This document shows positions 44,659 to 51,868 of a stretch of 64,000 nt of DNA, piece by piece (the first letter of the stretch is position 1; each line of letters begins with the position of its first letter). Source of the stretch: Serinibacter arcticus (GTDB lineage Bacteria > Actinomycetota > Actinomycetes > Actinomycetales > Beutenbergiaceae); contig NZ_PYHR01000002.1 of NCBI RefSeq assembly GCF_003121705.1, positions 2,046,001 through 2,110,000 of the forward strand. Reading direction: 5' to 3'. The notes under the pieces were generated by a model, which worked only from the letters and a program-made list of their open reading frames with translations, made no database searches and was not told the origin of the DNA. A program made the translations under genes and the position numbers.

Positions 44659-46479
44659 TCACACCTCTCCCGCGTGGGCGGGGCGCAGTCGCTCCGCCGT
44701 CGTCATCACGAGCCCGACCACGACGGCGAGGATCACCGACGCCGCGAGGGCCATGCCGTAGTTCCCGTCCCCGGGCCGGCCGAGCAGCCGGAAGATCACC
44801 ACCGGGAGGGTGGGCCGATCGGGGCGGGCGAGGAACGACGTCGCGCCGAACTCCCCCAGCGACACGGCGAACGCGAACCCGACCGCGAGGCCGAGCGAGC
44901 GCAGCACCAGCGGTCCGTCCACGGTGAGCAGCACCCGGCCCGGGCCGGCGCCGAGCGTCGCGGCCGCCTGCCGCAGCCGCGGGTCGATCGCGCGCAGCAC
45001 CGGCAGCACGGCGCGCACGACGAGCGGGATCGCAACCATCGCCTGCGCGATCGGGATGAGCAGGAGCGAGCTGCGCAGGTCGAGCGGCGGCCGGTCGAGG
45101 GCGATCAGGAACCCGAACCCGACGGTGACGGCGGAGACGCCGAGCGGGAGCATGACGGCCGCGTCGAGCGCGCCGATCCCCCGGCGGCCGAGGCGCGAAC
45201 GCGGCCGGCGGGAGAGCACGAGCGCGAGCACCACCCCGACGACGACGGCGATGATCGTCGCGTCCACTGCGATCCTCAGCGAGTTCTCGGTCGCCTGCCA
45301 GACGCTCACGCTGAGAGCGCGGTCCCCGGTCGTGGCGAGGTTGGCGTAGTGGCGCAGCGTCCACGCGCCGTCGTGCCGGAACGAGCGCACGAGCATCGTC
45401 AGCAGCGGCAGCGCGATCAGGCCCACGACGACGGCGGTCAGCGCGGCGGCCGCGACGTCCAGCCCCGAGCCCCCGCGACCGCGCCCGAGCGCGAGCCGCA
45501 GCGGCGCCGTCGCGCGCGAGGTCTCCACCAGGGCGAGCGCGCGCTCGCGGCTGCGACGGGCGCGGCCGGAGACGGTCAGGGCGAGCGCGACGACCACCAG
45601 CTGCACCACGCTCAGCACCGAGGCCGCGCGCAGGTCGAGGAATTGGGTGGTCTGCAGCCAGATCTCGACCTCGACGGTCGCGTAGCGCGAGCCGCCGAGC
45701 ACGAGGACGACGGCGAACGCCGTCGCGCAGAAGAGGAAGACGAGCGAGGCGGCCGAGGCGATCGCCGGCGCGAGCGCCGGAAGGGTCACGGTCAGCAGCG
45801 CACGCAGCGGCGAGGCCCCGAGCGCCCGGGCCGCCTGCTCGGTGCGCGGGTCGAGGCGCTCCCACACGGTGCCGACCATGCGGACCACGAGCCCGTAGTT
45901 GAAGAACACCAGCGCCGCGATGATCGCCGGGAACGTGCGGTCCCAACCGAGGAAGCCGAGCGGGCCCGCGGGCGCGAGGAGCGCGCGGAACGCGACGCCG
46001 ACGACCACGCTCGGCAGCACGAACGGCACCGCGACCAGCGCGCGCACCACGCGGCGCCCCGGGAACGTGCGGCGGTAGAGCACGTACGCCCCGGGGACGC
46101 CGAGCAGGACGGCGATGACCGTGCCGAGCGAGGCCTGGCCGAGCGTGTGGCCGACGACGCGCCACGTGCGCGCGCTGCCGAGCACCTCCGCGAAGCCGCC
46201 GAGGTCGAGCACGCCGTCGGTGACGAAACCGCGCGCGACCAGGGTCGCCACGGGGTAGGCGAAGAACACGCCGAGAAAGGCGAGCGGGAGCACGACGGCG
46301 AGGGTCCACGCCGTCGTGCGCCCCGCCGTCGCCCACGAGAGCCTTCGCGAGGCCTTTCTGGCGCGGTCGCGAGGCCCTTCGGGTCCGTTCCCGAGGCCCT
46401 TCGGGCTCGCATCCGAGGCCGTTGTGGTCACCACGGCGTCACCGCAGCGCACCCGAAAGGCCTCGCGACGACGCCGCAA
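44659..46479 (-). CDS. thiP: Thiamine ABC transporter permease, two-module (ThiP-like)
   Basis: A permease with two fused six-helix modules, each with its own EAA loop (EQAARALGASPLRALLTVTLPAL, and LRQAAATLGAGPGRVLLTVDGP in outline), as in ThiP/FbpB. The coordinates give the longest frame (606 residues from a TTG). The real start is unclear: TTG 46479, GTG 46434 or 46431, or GTG 46291 just before the first membrane segment. The region between the first and last choices is the 22-nt repeat array, which happens to be open and would encode an Arg/Gly/Pro-rich extension (KGLGNGPEGPRD). The first membrane segment is complete (WTLAVVLPLAFLGVFFAYPVA), so 46479-46434 starts keep it whole. Confidence 0.85.
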   Translation of the reverse strand: MRRRREAFRVRCGDAVVTTTASDASPKGLGNGPEGPRDRARKASRRLSWATAGRTTAWTLAVVLPLAFLGVFFAYPVATLVARGFVTDGVLDLGGFAEVLGSARTWRVVGHTLGQASLGTVIAVLLGVPGAYVLYRRTFPGRRVVRALVAVPFVLPSVVVGVAFRALLAPAGPLGFLGWDRTFPAIIAALVFFNYGLVVRMVGTVWERLDPRTEQAARALGASPLRALLTVTLPALAPAIASAASLVFLFCATAFAVVLVLGGSRYATVEVEIWLQTTQFLDLRAASVLSVVQLVVVALALTVSGRARRSRERALALVETSRATAPLRLALGRGRGGSGLDVAAAALTAVVVGLIALPLLTMLVRSFRHDGAWTLRHYANLATTGDRALSVSVWQATENSLRIAVDATIIAVVVGVVLALVLSRRPRSRLGRRGIGALDAAVMLPLGVSAVTVGFGFLIALDRPPLDLRSSLLLIPIAQAMVAIPLVVRAVLPVLRAIDPRLRQAAATLGAGPGRVLLTVDGPLVLRSLGLAVGFAFAVSLGEFGATSFLARPDRPTLPVVIFRLLGRPGDGNYGMALAASVILAVVVGLVMTTAERLRPAHAGEV

Positions 46480-46509
46480 CGGCCTCGGGAACGGACCCGA
46501 AGGGCCTCG
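46348..46509. repeat. Opposed 22-nt CGAGG/CCTCG arrays inside the thiamine operon
   Basis: CGAGG occurs at 46348, 46370, 46392 and 46414, exactly 22 bases apart. CCTCG in the opposite orientation occurs at 46461, 46483 and 46505, again 22 bases apart. The flanks (GCGAGGCCCTTCGGGTC and its complement) match the 4493-4609 array. The element spans the end of thiB and the presumed 5' end of thiP and can fold into a large hairpin. Confidence 0.9.
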
Positions 46510-46519
46510 CGGATGGTTG

Positions 46520-47659
46520 TCACCCCAGGACCGTCTGCGTCCAGGTGTCGATCCAGTCGCTCCGGTTCGCGGTGATGTCGGCGGCCGGGACGTCCCACGG
46601 CGCGCTCGCGAGCGGCGCGAACTCGGCCCAGTCGGCCGGGAGCTCGACGCCTGCGTCGACGGGGTAGACGTACATCTGCTCGGGGACGTCGGCCTGGACC
46701 GGCTCCGAGAGCAGGAAGTCGACGAACGCCTGCGCGCCCTCGGGGTTCGCGGCGCCGTCGAGCACGCCCGCGTACTCGACCTGGCGGAAGCAGGTGTCCA
46801 GCAGCGCGGCGGTGGTGGGGACGCCGTCGTCGCCGATGGTCACGGGCGGGGAGGAGGCGTAGGACAGCACGACCGGGCGCTCACCCTCGCCCTCGCCGCC
46901 GGAGAAGTCGACGTAGTAGGCGTCGGACCAGCCGTCGACCACGAGCACGTCGTTGTCGCGCAGCTGCTCCCAGTAGGCGACCCAGCCGGACTCGCCCTTG
47001 GCCCCGATCGTGGCGAGCAGGAACGCGAGCCCGGGCGAGGACGTCGCGGGGTTGGTCACGACCGTCTGCCCCGCGTACTCGGGCAGCACCAGGTCGTCGA
47101 AGGAGGCGGGCGGCTCCTGCCCGTTCTCCTCGTACCAGCCGAGGTCGACGTTGAGGCAGACGTCGGAGACGTCGATCGGCGTCAGCGCGTCCCCGAGCAG
47201 GTACTGCTCGGCGCTCGCCGGCAGCGCGGGCGAGGTGTACGGCGCGAACACGCCCTCGTCCACGGCGCGCGAGGCGAACGTCGTGTCGACGCCGAACACC
47301 ACGTCCCCCAGCGGCGAGGCCTTGGTCAGCACGAGCTGGTTGACGAGCGCGCCGCCGTCGCCGGGCGCGACCTGCGTGACCGCGATGCCCGTCTCCTCCG
47401 TGAACGCCGCGAGCACGTCCTCGCTGAGGTTGAACGAGTCGTGGGTGACCAGCGTGATGGACGACGACGGCGACGCGCCCTCGCCCGACGGCTCACCGGA
47501 GTCGGTGGCCGAGTCGCTCGGGCTGCTCGTCGCGCTCGGCGCGGGCGAGCCGCCGCCGAGCGAGCAGCCCGCGAGGGCGAGGAGCGAGGCGGACGTGAGC
47601 GCCGCCGTCGCGATCAGCGGGCGACGGCGGAGGCGCGGGCGCGCGGTGGTGGGGGTCAT
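46520..47659 (-). CDS. thiB: Thiamine ABC transporter substrate-binding lipoprotein
   Basis: A 379-residue lipoprotein. The signal peptide ends in a lipobox L-A-G-C and is followed by a Ser/Pro/Gly-rich linker. The ThiB/TbpA-like body shows ITLVTHDSFNLSEDVLAAF at its start, GDGGALVNQLVLTKASPLGDVVFGVDTTF in outline, PIDVSDVCLNVDLGWY and TVVTNPATSSPGLAFLLATI, all typical of thiamine-binding proteins. The ATG at 47659 has GGGAGG 8 bases upstream. A TPP riboswitch precedes it, and the ribosome site lies in a hairpin that may be the switch's expression platform. Confidence 0.92.
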   Translation of the reverse strand: MTPTTARPRLRRRPLIATAALTSASLLALAGCSLGGGSPAPSATSSPSDSATDSGEPSGEGASPSSSITLVTHDSFNLSEDVLAAFTEETGIAVTQVAPGDGGALVNQLVLTKASPLGDVVFGVDTTFASRAVDEGVFAPYTSPALPASAEQYLLGDALTPIDVSDVCLNVDLGWYEENGQEPPASFDDLVLPEYAGQTVVTNPATSSPGLAFLLATIGAKGESGWVAYWEQLRDNDVLVVDGWSDAYYVDFSGGEGEGERPVVLSYASSPPVTIGDDGVPTTAALLDTCFRQVEYAGVLDGAANPEGAQAFVDFLLSEPVQADVPEQMYVYPVDAGVELPADWAEFAPLASAPWDVPAADITANRSDWIDTWTQTVLG

Positions 47660-47667
47660 GCGGTGGT

Positions 47668-47689
47668 CCTCCCAGAGGTGCGTGGGAGG
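47668..47689 (-). promoter_or_regulatory. Hairpin covering the thiB ribosome-binding site
   Basis: CCTCCCA (47668-47674 on the + strand) pairs with TGGGAGG (47683-47689) across an 8-base loop. On the transcript this stem contains the GGGAGG ribosome site of thiB. It fits translational repression by the upstream TPP aptamer. Confidence 0.65.
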
Positions 47690-47724
47690 GCCCGGCGCGC
47701 GGGTGCGCACCGGGGAGAGAATTC

Positions 47725-47838
47725 CCGACTTCCTTCGCCGGTGCTAACCGGAGCAGGTTCGAGGGTCTGCGGCTGGGCCGCACTCTCAGCGCGTCCGGCG
47801 TCGATCGAGTGATCGGGCCGGTGGGGCGCTCCCCTGTC
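47725..47838 (-). ncRNA. TPP riboswitch (THI element)
   Basis: On the - strand the conserved blocks appear in order: GGGGAGCGCCCC (47834-47823), CGCTGAGAGTGCGGC (near 47791-47777) with the invariant CTGAGA, then GACCCTCGAACCTGCTCCGG and TTAGCACCGGCGAAGGAAG. These are the THI-box consensus elements that bind thiamine pyrophosphate. The aptamer lies about 70 bases upstream of thiB, and a TAGGCT -10 box at 47850-47855 precedes it. High TPP should switch thiBPQ off. Confidence 0.95.
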
Positions 47839-47849
47839 GTTCGAGGACG

Positions 47850-47855
47850 AGCCTA
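47850..47855 (-). promoter_or_regulatory. -10 box of the thiBPQ operon
   Basis: TAGGCT on the - strand, about 12 bases before the riboswitch aptamer. It overlaps the TAG stop codon of the upstream membrane-protein gene. Confidence 0.5.
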
Positions 47856-48578
47856 CCGCCGAGGACCCTGCACACCCCGCACGTGGTCGGCCAGCAGCTC
47901 GCTGCCGCCGCCGAGCCCGGTGGTCTCCACGACCAGCAGGTCGGTGCGCGGTCGTCGCGACCACGGCCCCGCCTCGCGACGGACGACGACCGCCCCGGGG
48001 CGGCGCGGCCGCAGGAGCAGGCGGTCGGCCATCGGGGTGACGAGGTCGACGTCGACGAGCGCGATCTCGGCGCGACCGCCGCGGTCGACGTCGACCACCC
48101 GCGTCGGGGTCACGTAGACGGAGCCGGGGGCCAGGCGGCCGGTCGCCGCGAGCACCGGTCCGCCGAGCACCAGGACCGCCCACGGCACCAGGAGCACGAG
48201 CCACAGCGGTGCACCGCGCACGATCGCGAGCACGATCATCACCACGGCCCACAGGCCCAGCACGCCGAGCGCGGCGAACGCCAGCACCCGCGACGAGCCG
48301 GCGCCGCGCGGGAAACGCATCGCCGGCTCGCCGTCGATCTGGTCGGGCCGCGGCGCCAGGGCGCGGTCGGACCGCGCGCGATCCGCCTCGATCGGGCGGC
48401 GCTGGAGCGAGACCGCGGACAGCAGGACCGTGACCCCGAGCGTCATGGCCAGCGTGCCGGAGACCACGGACGACAGCGCGCCCCGGCTCGTCAGGGCCCA
48501 CCCCACGGCGACGACGAGCACACCGAGCAGCACGAGCGCACCGACGGCGACGGGGGACGCCCGGCGAGCGGCGGTCAA
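47853..48578 (-). CDS. Four-helix membrane protein of the WXG-like operon, function unknown
   Basis: A 241-residue protein. The TTG at 48578 overlaps the TGA of the preceding gene (TTGA), so it is translationally coupled; no better start exists in frame. Hydrophobic segments lie at about residues 10-30, 38-58, 100-120 and 125-145, and the last 85 residues are soluble and basic-to-neutral, a possible PH-like or cytoplasmic domain. It is not recognised as a named family. As the last gene behind a putative type VII-type effector, it could be an immunity or accessory membrane protein, which is inference from position only. Confidence 0.7.
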   Translation of the reverse strand: MTAARRASPVAVGALVLLGVLVVAVGWALTSRGALSSVVSGTLAMTLGVTVLLSAVSLQRRPIEADRARSDRALAPRPDQIDGEPAMRFPRGAGSSRVLAFAALGVLGLWAVVMIVLAIVRGAPLWLVLLVPWAVLVLGGPVLAATGRLAPGSVYVTPTRVVDVDRGGRAEIALVDVDLVTPMADRLLLRPRRPGAVVVRREAGPWSRRPRTDLLVVETTGLGGGSELLADHVRGVQGPRR

Positions 48579-49846
48579 TCGAACCAGCCGCCGACCGTGC
48601 TGACGACGCTGCCGCCGAAGTCGCCGATCGCCTCGGCCGTGTCCCCGAGCGCCTCGACCCCCGAGTTCCAGGCCTCGCCGACGTCGGGTCCGTTCTCGAA
48701 GAAGGAGTCGATGGCGCCGTCGGCGAAGATCGCGACGCCGGCGCCGATGACGGTGCCGACGACCGCACCGACCGCCGTGCCCACACCCGGAACGACCGAG
48801 CCGATGAGGGCGCCGGTCCCGGCGGCGGCCCCGATGCCGGCCAGCGCGCCGAGCGCGGCCGACCCGCCCTGCGAGACGGCGATCTGCTCGACGCTCTCGC
48901 CCTCCTGCCAGTCGTTGTAGACGCCGAGACCCAGTCCCAGCGGACCGAGGATCTTGCCGGCCGTGCGGAAGATCCGCGAGGTGCGACCCGGCTCGAGGTT
49001 CGCCGCCTGGGTCCGCAGGTCGTCGGCCTGGTCCATGAGGCCCTGCGCCGCGAGCCGGTCCGCCTCGATGCGGCTCTGGTCGAGCCAGCCCGGCAGCCAG
49101 CTGATGTTGCGGTAGCGCCGGTCCCAGAACCCGCTGTTGTTCGCGATGTCGTCGAGCTGCTGCTGCCCCATGGCGAAGAGCTCGTCCGCGCGGGTGTTGA
49201 GCGCGTGCGCCTGCTGGGCGAGGTCGATCGCGTACCGGGCCACGACGCCGTCGCCGAGGATCTCGCCGATCGTCACCATCCACGACGCGTGCGCGCCGGG
49301 AGTGATGTCGCCGTTGAGCTTCTCGCACGCCGTCCGGTAGGCCCGGTCGACGCGGTCGGCCTCGGCGCGGACGGCGATGAAGACCCTGACCTTCTCCTGG
49401 TGCGCCTGGTAGGCCGCATCGGCCTGCCAGTAGGTGTCGTACGCCTGGGTGTCCGCAGAATCGGTCGGCATCGTCGGGAAGGCCGGGCCGGGACCCGGGT
49501 CGCGGACGATGTAGGTGTTGACCACCAGGTCGCCGTCACGGGCGTCGTTGCGCGCCTGCCGCATGTCCTCCAGGCAGCGCTCGAGGCTCGTGGCGAAGTC
49601 GTCGACGTCGTCGGCGAGGCTGCGGACCGACGACTCGAGGTCGTCCGTCGTGCGGATCGCGCGCGTGGCCGTCGACCAGAACGCGTACCCCGCCGTCGCC
49701 TGCCAGCCCTCGCTCGCCAGCAGCCGGGCGCTGGTGAGGTCGTCGGCCGCGGCCTGCACGGCCGGGGCGAGGGTGTCGCGGAGCCAGGTCACCGTCCCGC
49801 GGATCGAGCTCGGGCTACCGGTGATCTCGGTGTCGACGTCGCTCAC
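48575..49846 (-). CDS. WXG/LXG-like putative type VII effector with glycine-zipper C-terminus
   Basis: A 423-residue protein. Residues 1-230 are long amphipathic helices typical of WXG/LXG proteins, with a W-Q-A-T-A-G turn near residues 48-53 and many charged coiled-coil heptads. Residues about 280-400 are glycine- and alanine-rich hydrophobic helices (ALGALAGIGAAAGTGALIGS, GTAVGAVVGTVIGAGVAIF), a glycine-zipper pattern found in pore-forming or membrane-inserting toxins of this class. No signal peptide is present, as expected for type VII export. The GTG start overlaps the TGA of the WXG100-like gene. No catalytic motif is visible. Toxicity is inferred from architecture only. Confidence 0.72.
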   Translation of the reverse strand: MSDVDTEITGSPSSIRGTVTWLRDTLAPAVQAAADDLTSARLLASEGWQATAGYAFWSTATRAIRTTDDLESSVRSLADDVDDFATSLERCLEDMRQARNDARDGDLVVNTYIVRDPGPGPAFPTMPTDSADTQAYDTYWQADAAYQAHQEKVRVFIAVRAEADRVDRAYRTACEKLNGDITPGAHASWMVTIGEILGDGVVARYAIDLAQQAHALNTRADELFAMGQQQLDDIANNSGFWDRRYRNISWLPGWLDQSRIEADRLAAQGLMDQADDLRTQAANLEPGRTSRIFRTAGKILGPLGLGLGVYNDWQEGESVEQIAVSQGGSAALGALAGIGAAAGTGALIGSVVPGVGTAVGAVVGTVIGAGVAIFADGAIDSFFENGPDVGEAWNSGVEALGDTAEAIGDFGGSVVSTVGGWFD

Positions 49847-50133
49847 TGGTCCTCCATCGCGGCGTCGATCTCCTCGAGCGTGGCGGAGGCCTCGGCGTCG
49901 GCGAGCTGGTAGTACTCGCGGGCCCGGCCGACCGACTCGGAGGCGGCGGTCAGCGACGACGCGATGTTCCCGACGCTCGTGGTGAGCTGACCCAGCAGCG
50001 AGGTGATGACGGCGGAGACGATGCCCGCGTCGGGACCGTCGGGGACCTGGATCCCCTGCAGCGTCGTGGCGCGGTCACCGAGGACGGTCGAGATCGTGCG
50101 GAGGTCGTCGAGCTCGACGTCGATGTCGGTCAC
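49843..50133 (-). CDS. WXG100-like small helical protein
   Basis: A 96-residue protein of two helices around a central turn, the size of ESX/WXG100 partners. The sequence runs VTDIDVELDDLRTISTVLGD through a central GPDAGIVSAV to a C-terminal Tyr-Tyr and acidic helix (REYYQLADAEASATLEEIDAA). A strict W-x-G is missing at the turn. The GTG start overlaps the TGA of the upstream gene, and its own TGA overlaps the effector-like gene start, so it would be made in step with that larger protein. A chaperone or co-export role with the following protein is inferred. Confidence 0.68.
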   Translation of the reverse strand: MTDIDVELDDLRTISTVLGDRATTLQGIQVPDGPDAGIVSAVITSLLGQLTTSVGNIASSLTAASESVGRAREYYQLADAEASATLEEIDAAMEDQ

Positions 50134-50450
50134 CGGGCCGGCTCCGGTTCGATCTCCTGCAGCCCCGGGCTGACGTCCACGAACAGCAGGTCGTACGGCG
50201 CGGCGTCGAAGGCCTTCTGGAGGCCGGCGACGTCGAGCACGATCCAGTGGTTGTCCGCGAGGTAGAACCGGTGCAGCCGGTCGATCGCCGAGTAGACGTA
50301 CAGCGCCGTTCGCCCGTCCTCGACGGTGTGCATGAGGATCCGGCGCTGCGCGGGGTCGGCCTCGTCCGTCGTCGGGACGTAGACGAGCGGCGGCATCGGC
50401 GGGTTGGTCGGTCCGGCCGGTCGGTCGGGGGTCACTGTCGAGGAGCTCAT
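50130..50450 (-). CDS. SseB-like (SAV_915-type) small protein
   Basis: A 106-residue protein with a Pro-rich disordered start (residues 1-20), then the SseB-like pattern VYVPTTDEADPAQRRILMHT, TALYVYSAIDRLHRFY and WIVLDVAGLQKAF, ending in an acidic tail. SAV_915-like SseB proteins occur next to type VII-associated genes in actinobacteria. It is the first gene of a four-gene operon (50450 down to 47853) in which all junctions overlap by 4 bases. Function unknown. Confidence 0.65.
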   Translation of the reverse strand: MSSSTVTPDRPAGPTNPPMPPLVYVPTTDEADPAQRRILMHTVEDGRTALYVYSAIDRLHRFYLADNHWIVLDVAGLQKAFDAAPYDLLFVDVSPGLQEIEPEPAR

Positions 50451-50559
50451 GGGGCACTTTCGTTTCGGGGCGTGATCCCACGGTAGGACAGCGCTCGGTG
50501 ACGTGGTGAGAACTCGTTCAGGGGAGAGGTGCCCACCGATCGGGGGCACAGCGGCCCCG

Positions 50560-50976
50560 TCAGGCGAAGACGGCGTCGGCGACGGCGTCGACGATCGGCA
50601 CGTCGGCCGGGAGCCAGGGCACCGAGCGCAGCTCGTCGCGCTCGAGCCAGCGCAGCTCGTCGTGGTCCTGCAGGGGCGCGGGCGGACCGGCCGTGATCTC
50701 GACCGTCCACACGAGCATCGTGTGGCCCTGGTGGATCGGCCACGTCTGGTCGGGGTTCGGCCCGGCGACGAGGGAACCGAACGTGATCTCCACACCGAGC
50801 TCCTCGCGCAGCTCGCGCACGAGGGCGCCGAGGGGATCCTCACCCGGTTCGACCTTCCCCCCGGCGAACTCCCACGCACCGGCGAGGGTCTTGGGCGCGC
50901 TGCGGCGTGCGGCGAGGAGGCGGGTGGGAGCGGCGAGATCATCGAGGATCGCGGCCGCGACGACGAGGGCGGGCAC
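50560..50976 (-). CDS. NUDIX hydrolase (MutT-like)
   Basis: A 138-residue NUDIX protein. The Nudix box is complete near residues 40-62: G-K-V-E-P-G-E, then REL and REELGV, providing the divalent-metal glutamates. The AAILDD start, [14 protein letters not shown] and a C-terminal [16 protein letters not shown] segment match small MutT/CTP-pyrophosphohydrolase types that sanitise oxidised nucleotides. Exact substrate cannot be read. It diverges from the methionine aminopeptidase gene with 56 bases between starts. Confidence 0.92.
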   Translation of the reverse strand: MPALVVAAAILDDLAAPTRLLAARRSAPKTLAGAWEFAGGKVEPGEDPLGALVRELREELGVEITFGSLVAGPNPDQTWPIHQGHTMLVWTVEITAGPPAPLQDHDELRWLERDELRSVPWLPADVPIVDAVADAVFA

Positions 50977-51019
50977 CCCCCGATCCTAGGATCCCCGCGG
51001 GGTTTCGGCGTCCCGCGCG

Positions 51020-51032
51020 TACGCTGGGCCGT
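51020..51032 (+). promoter_or_regulatory. -10 box for a leaderless map transcript
   Basis: TACGCT (51020-51025) ends 7 bases before the GTG at 51033, so transcription would begin at or within a base of the start codon. There is no ribosome-binding site in front of the GTG, which agrees. Confidence 0.6.
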
Positions 51033-51800
51033 GTGATCGAGCTCAAGACGCCCACCGAGGTCCAGGAGATGCGCCCCGCGGGCGCGTTCGTCGCCAGCGT
51101 GCTCAGCGCGCTGAAGGAGAAGGCGGCCGTCGGCGTCAACCTCCTCGAGCTCGACGAGCTCGCGCACAAGATGATCCGCGACGCCGGTGCGAGCTCCTGC
51201 TACATCGACTACCACCCCAGCTTCGGCGCCTCGCCGTTCGGCAAGGTGCTATGCACCAGCGTGAACGACGCCGTGCTGCACGGCCTGCCGTTCGACTACG
51301 TCCTGGCCGACGGCGACCTCCTGTCGGTCGACTTCGCCGCCGAGCTGAACGGCTGGGTCACGGACTCGGCCCTCTCGACGATCGTCGGCACCCCGCGCCC
51401 CGAGGACCTCCGCGTCATCGAGGCGACCGAGGTTGCGCTGAAGGCCGGTATCGAGTCGGCCGTCGTCGGCAACAAGCTCGGCGACGTGTCCTGGGCGATC
51501 GGCGAGGTCGCCCACCAGTACGGCTACAAGGTCAACACCGACTTCGGCGGCCACGGCGTCGGCCGCACGATGCACGGCGACCCCCACATCCCCAACGACG
51601 GCCGCGCCGGCCGGGGCCTCAAGATCAAGCCGGGCCTCGTCGTCGCCATCGAGCCGTGGTTCCTCATCGCCACCGACGAGATCTACACCGACCCCGACGG
51701 TTGGACGCTGCGGTCCACCGACGGCTCGCGCGGCGCGCACTCGGAGCACACGATCGCGGTCACGCCGACGGGCCCGGTCATCCTCACCGATCGCGGCTGA
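51033..51800 (+). CDS. map: Methionine aminopeptidase, type I
   Basis: A 255-residue type I methionine aminopeptidase, which removes the initiator methionine from nascent proteins. The pita-bread metal ligands are recognisable: the two aspartates in LSVDFAAELNGWVTDSA, the histidine of GGHGVGRTMH, the glutamate of VVAIEPW and the glutamate of HSEHTIAVT. The N-terminus VIELKTPTEVQEMRPAG is typical. GTG at 51033 is supported by the -10 box at 51020. A strong terminator follows at 51823-51856. Confidence 0.95.
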   Translation: MIELKTPTEVQEMRPAGAFVASVLSALKEKAAVGVNLLELDELAHKMIRDAGASSCYIDYHPSFGASPFGKVLCTSVNDAVLHGLPFDYVLADGDLLSVDFAAELNGWVTDSALSTIVGTPRPEDLRVIEATEVALKAGIESAVVGNKLGDVSWAIGEVAHQYGYKVNTDFGGHGVGRTMHGDPHIPNDGRAGRGLKIKPGLVVAIEPWFLIATDEIYTDPDGWTLRSTDGSRGAHSEHTIAVTPTGPVILTDRG

Positions 51801-51822
51801 GGAACCTCCCGCCCGACGACGA

Positions 51823-51856
51823 CGGCGCCCGTCCCGCAGCTGCGGGGCGGGCGCCG
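51823..51856. terminator. Bidirectional terminator between map and the SdrD-like gene
   Basis: CGGCGCCCGTCCCGCAG (51823-51839) pairs with CTGCGGGGCGGGCGCCG (51840-51856) with one G-T-type mismatch and no loop beyond the turn. It lies between two convergent genes. Confidence 0.8.
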
Positions 51857-51868
51857 TGTCCGTTCCGG

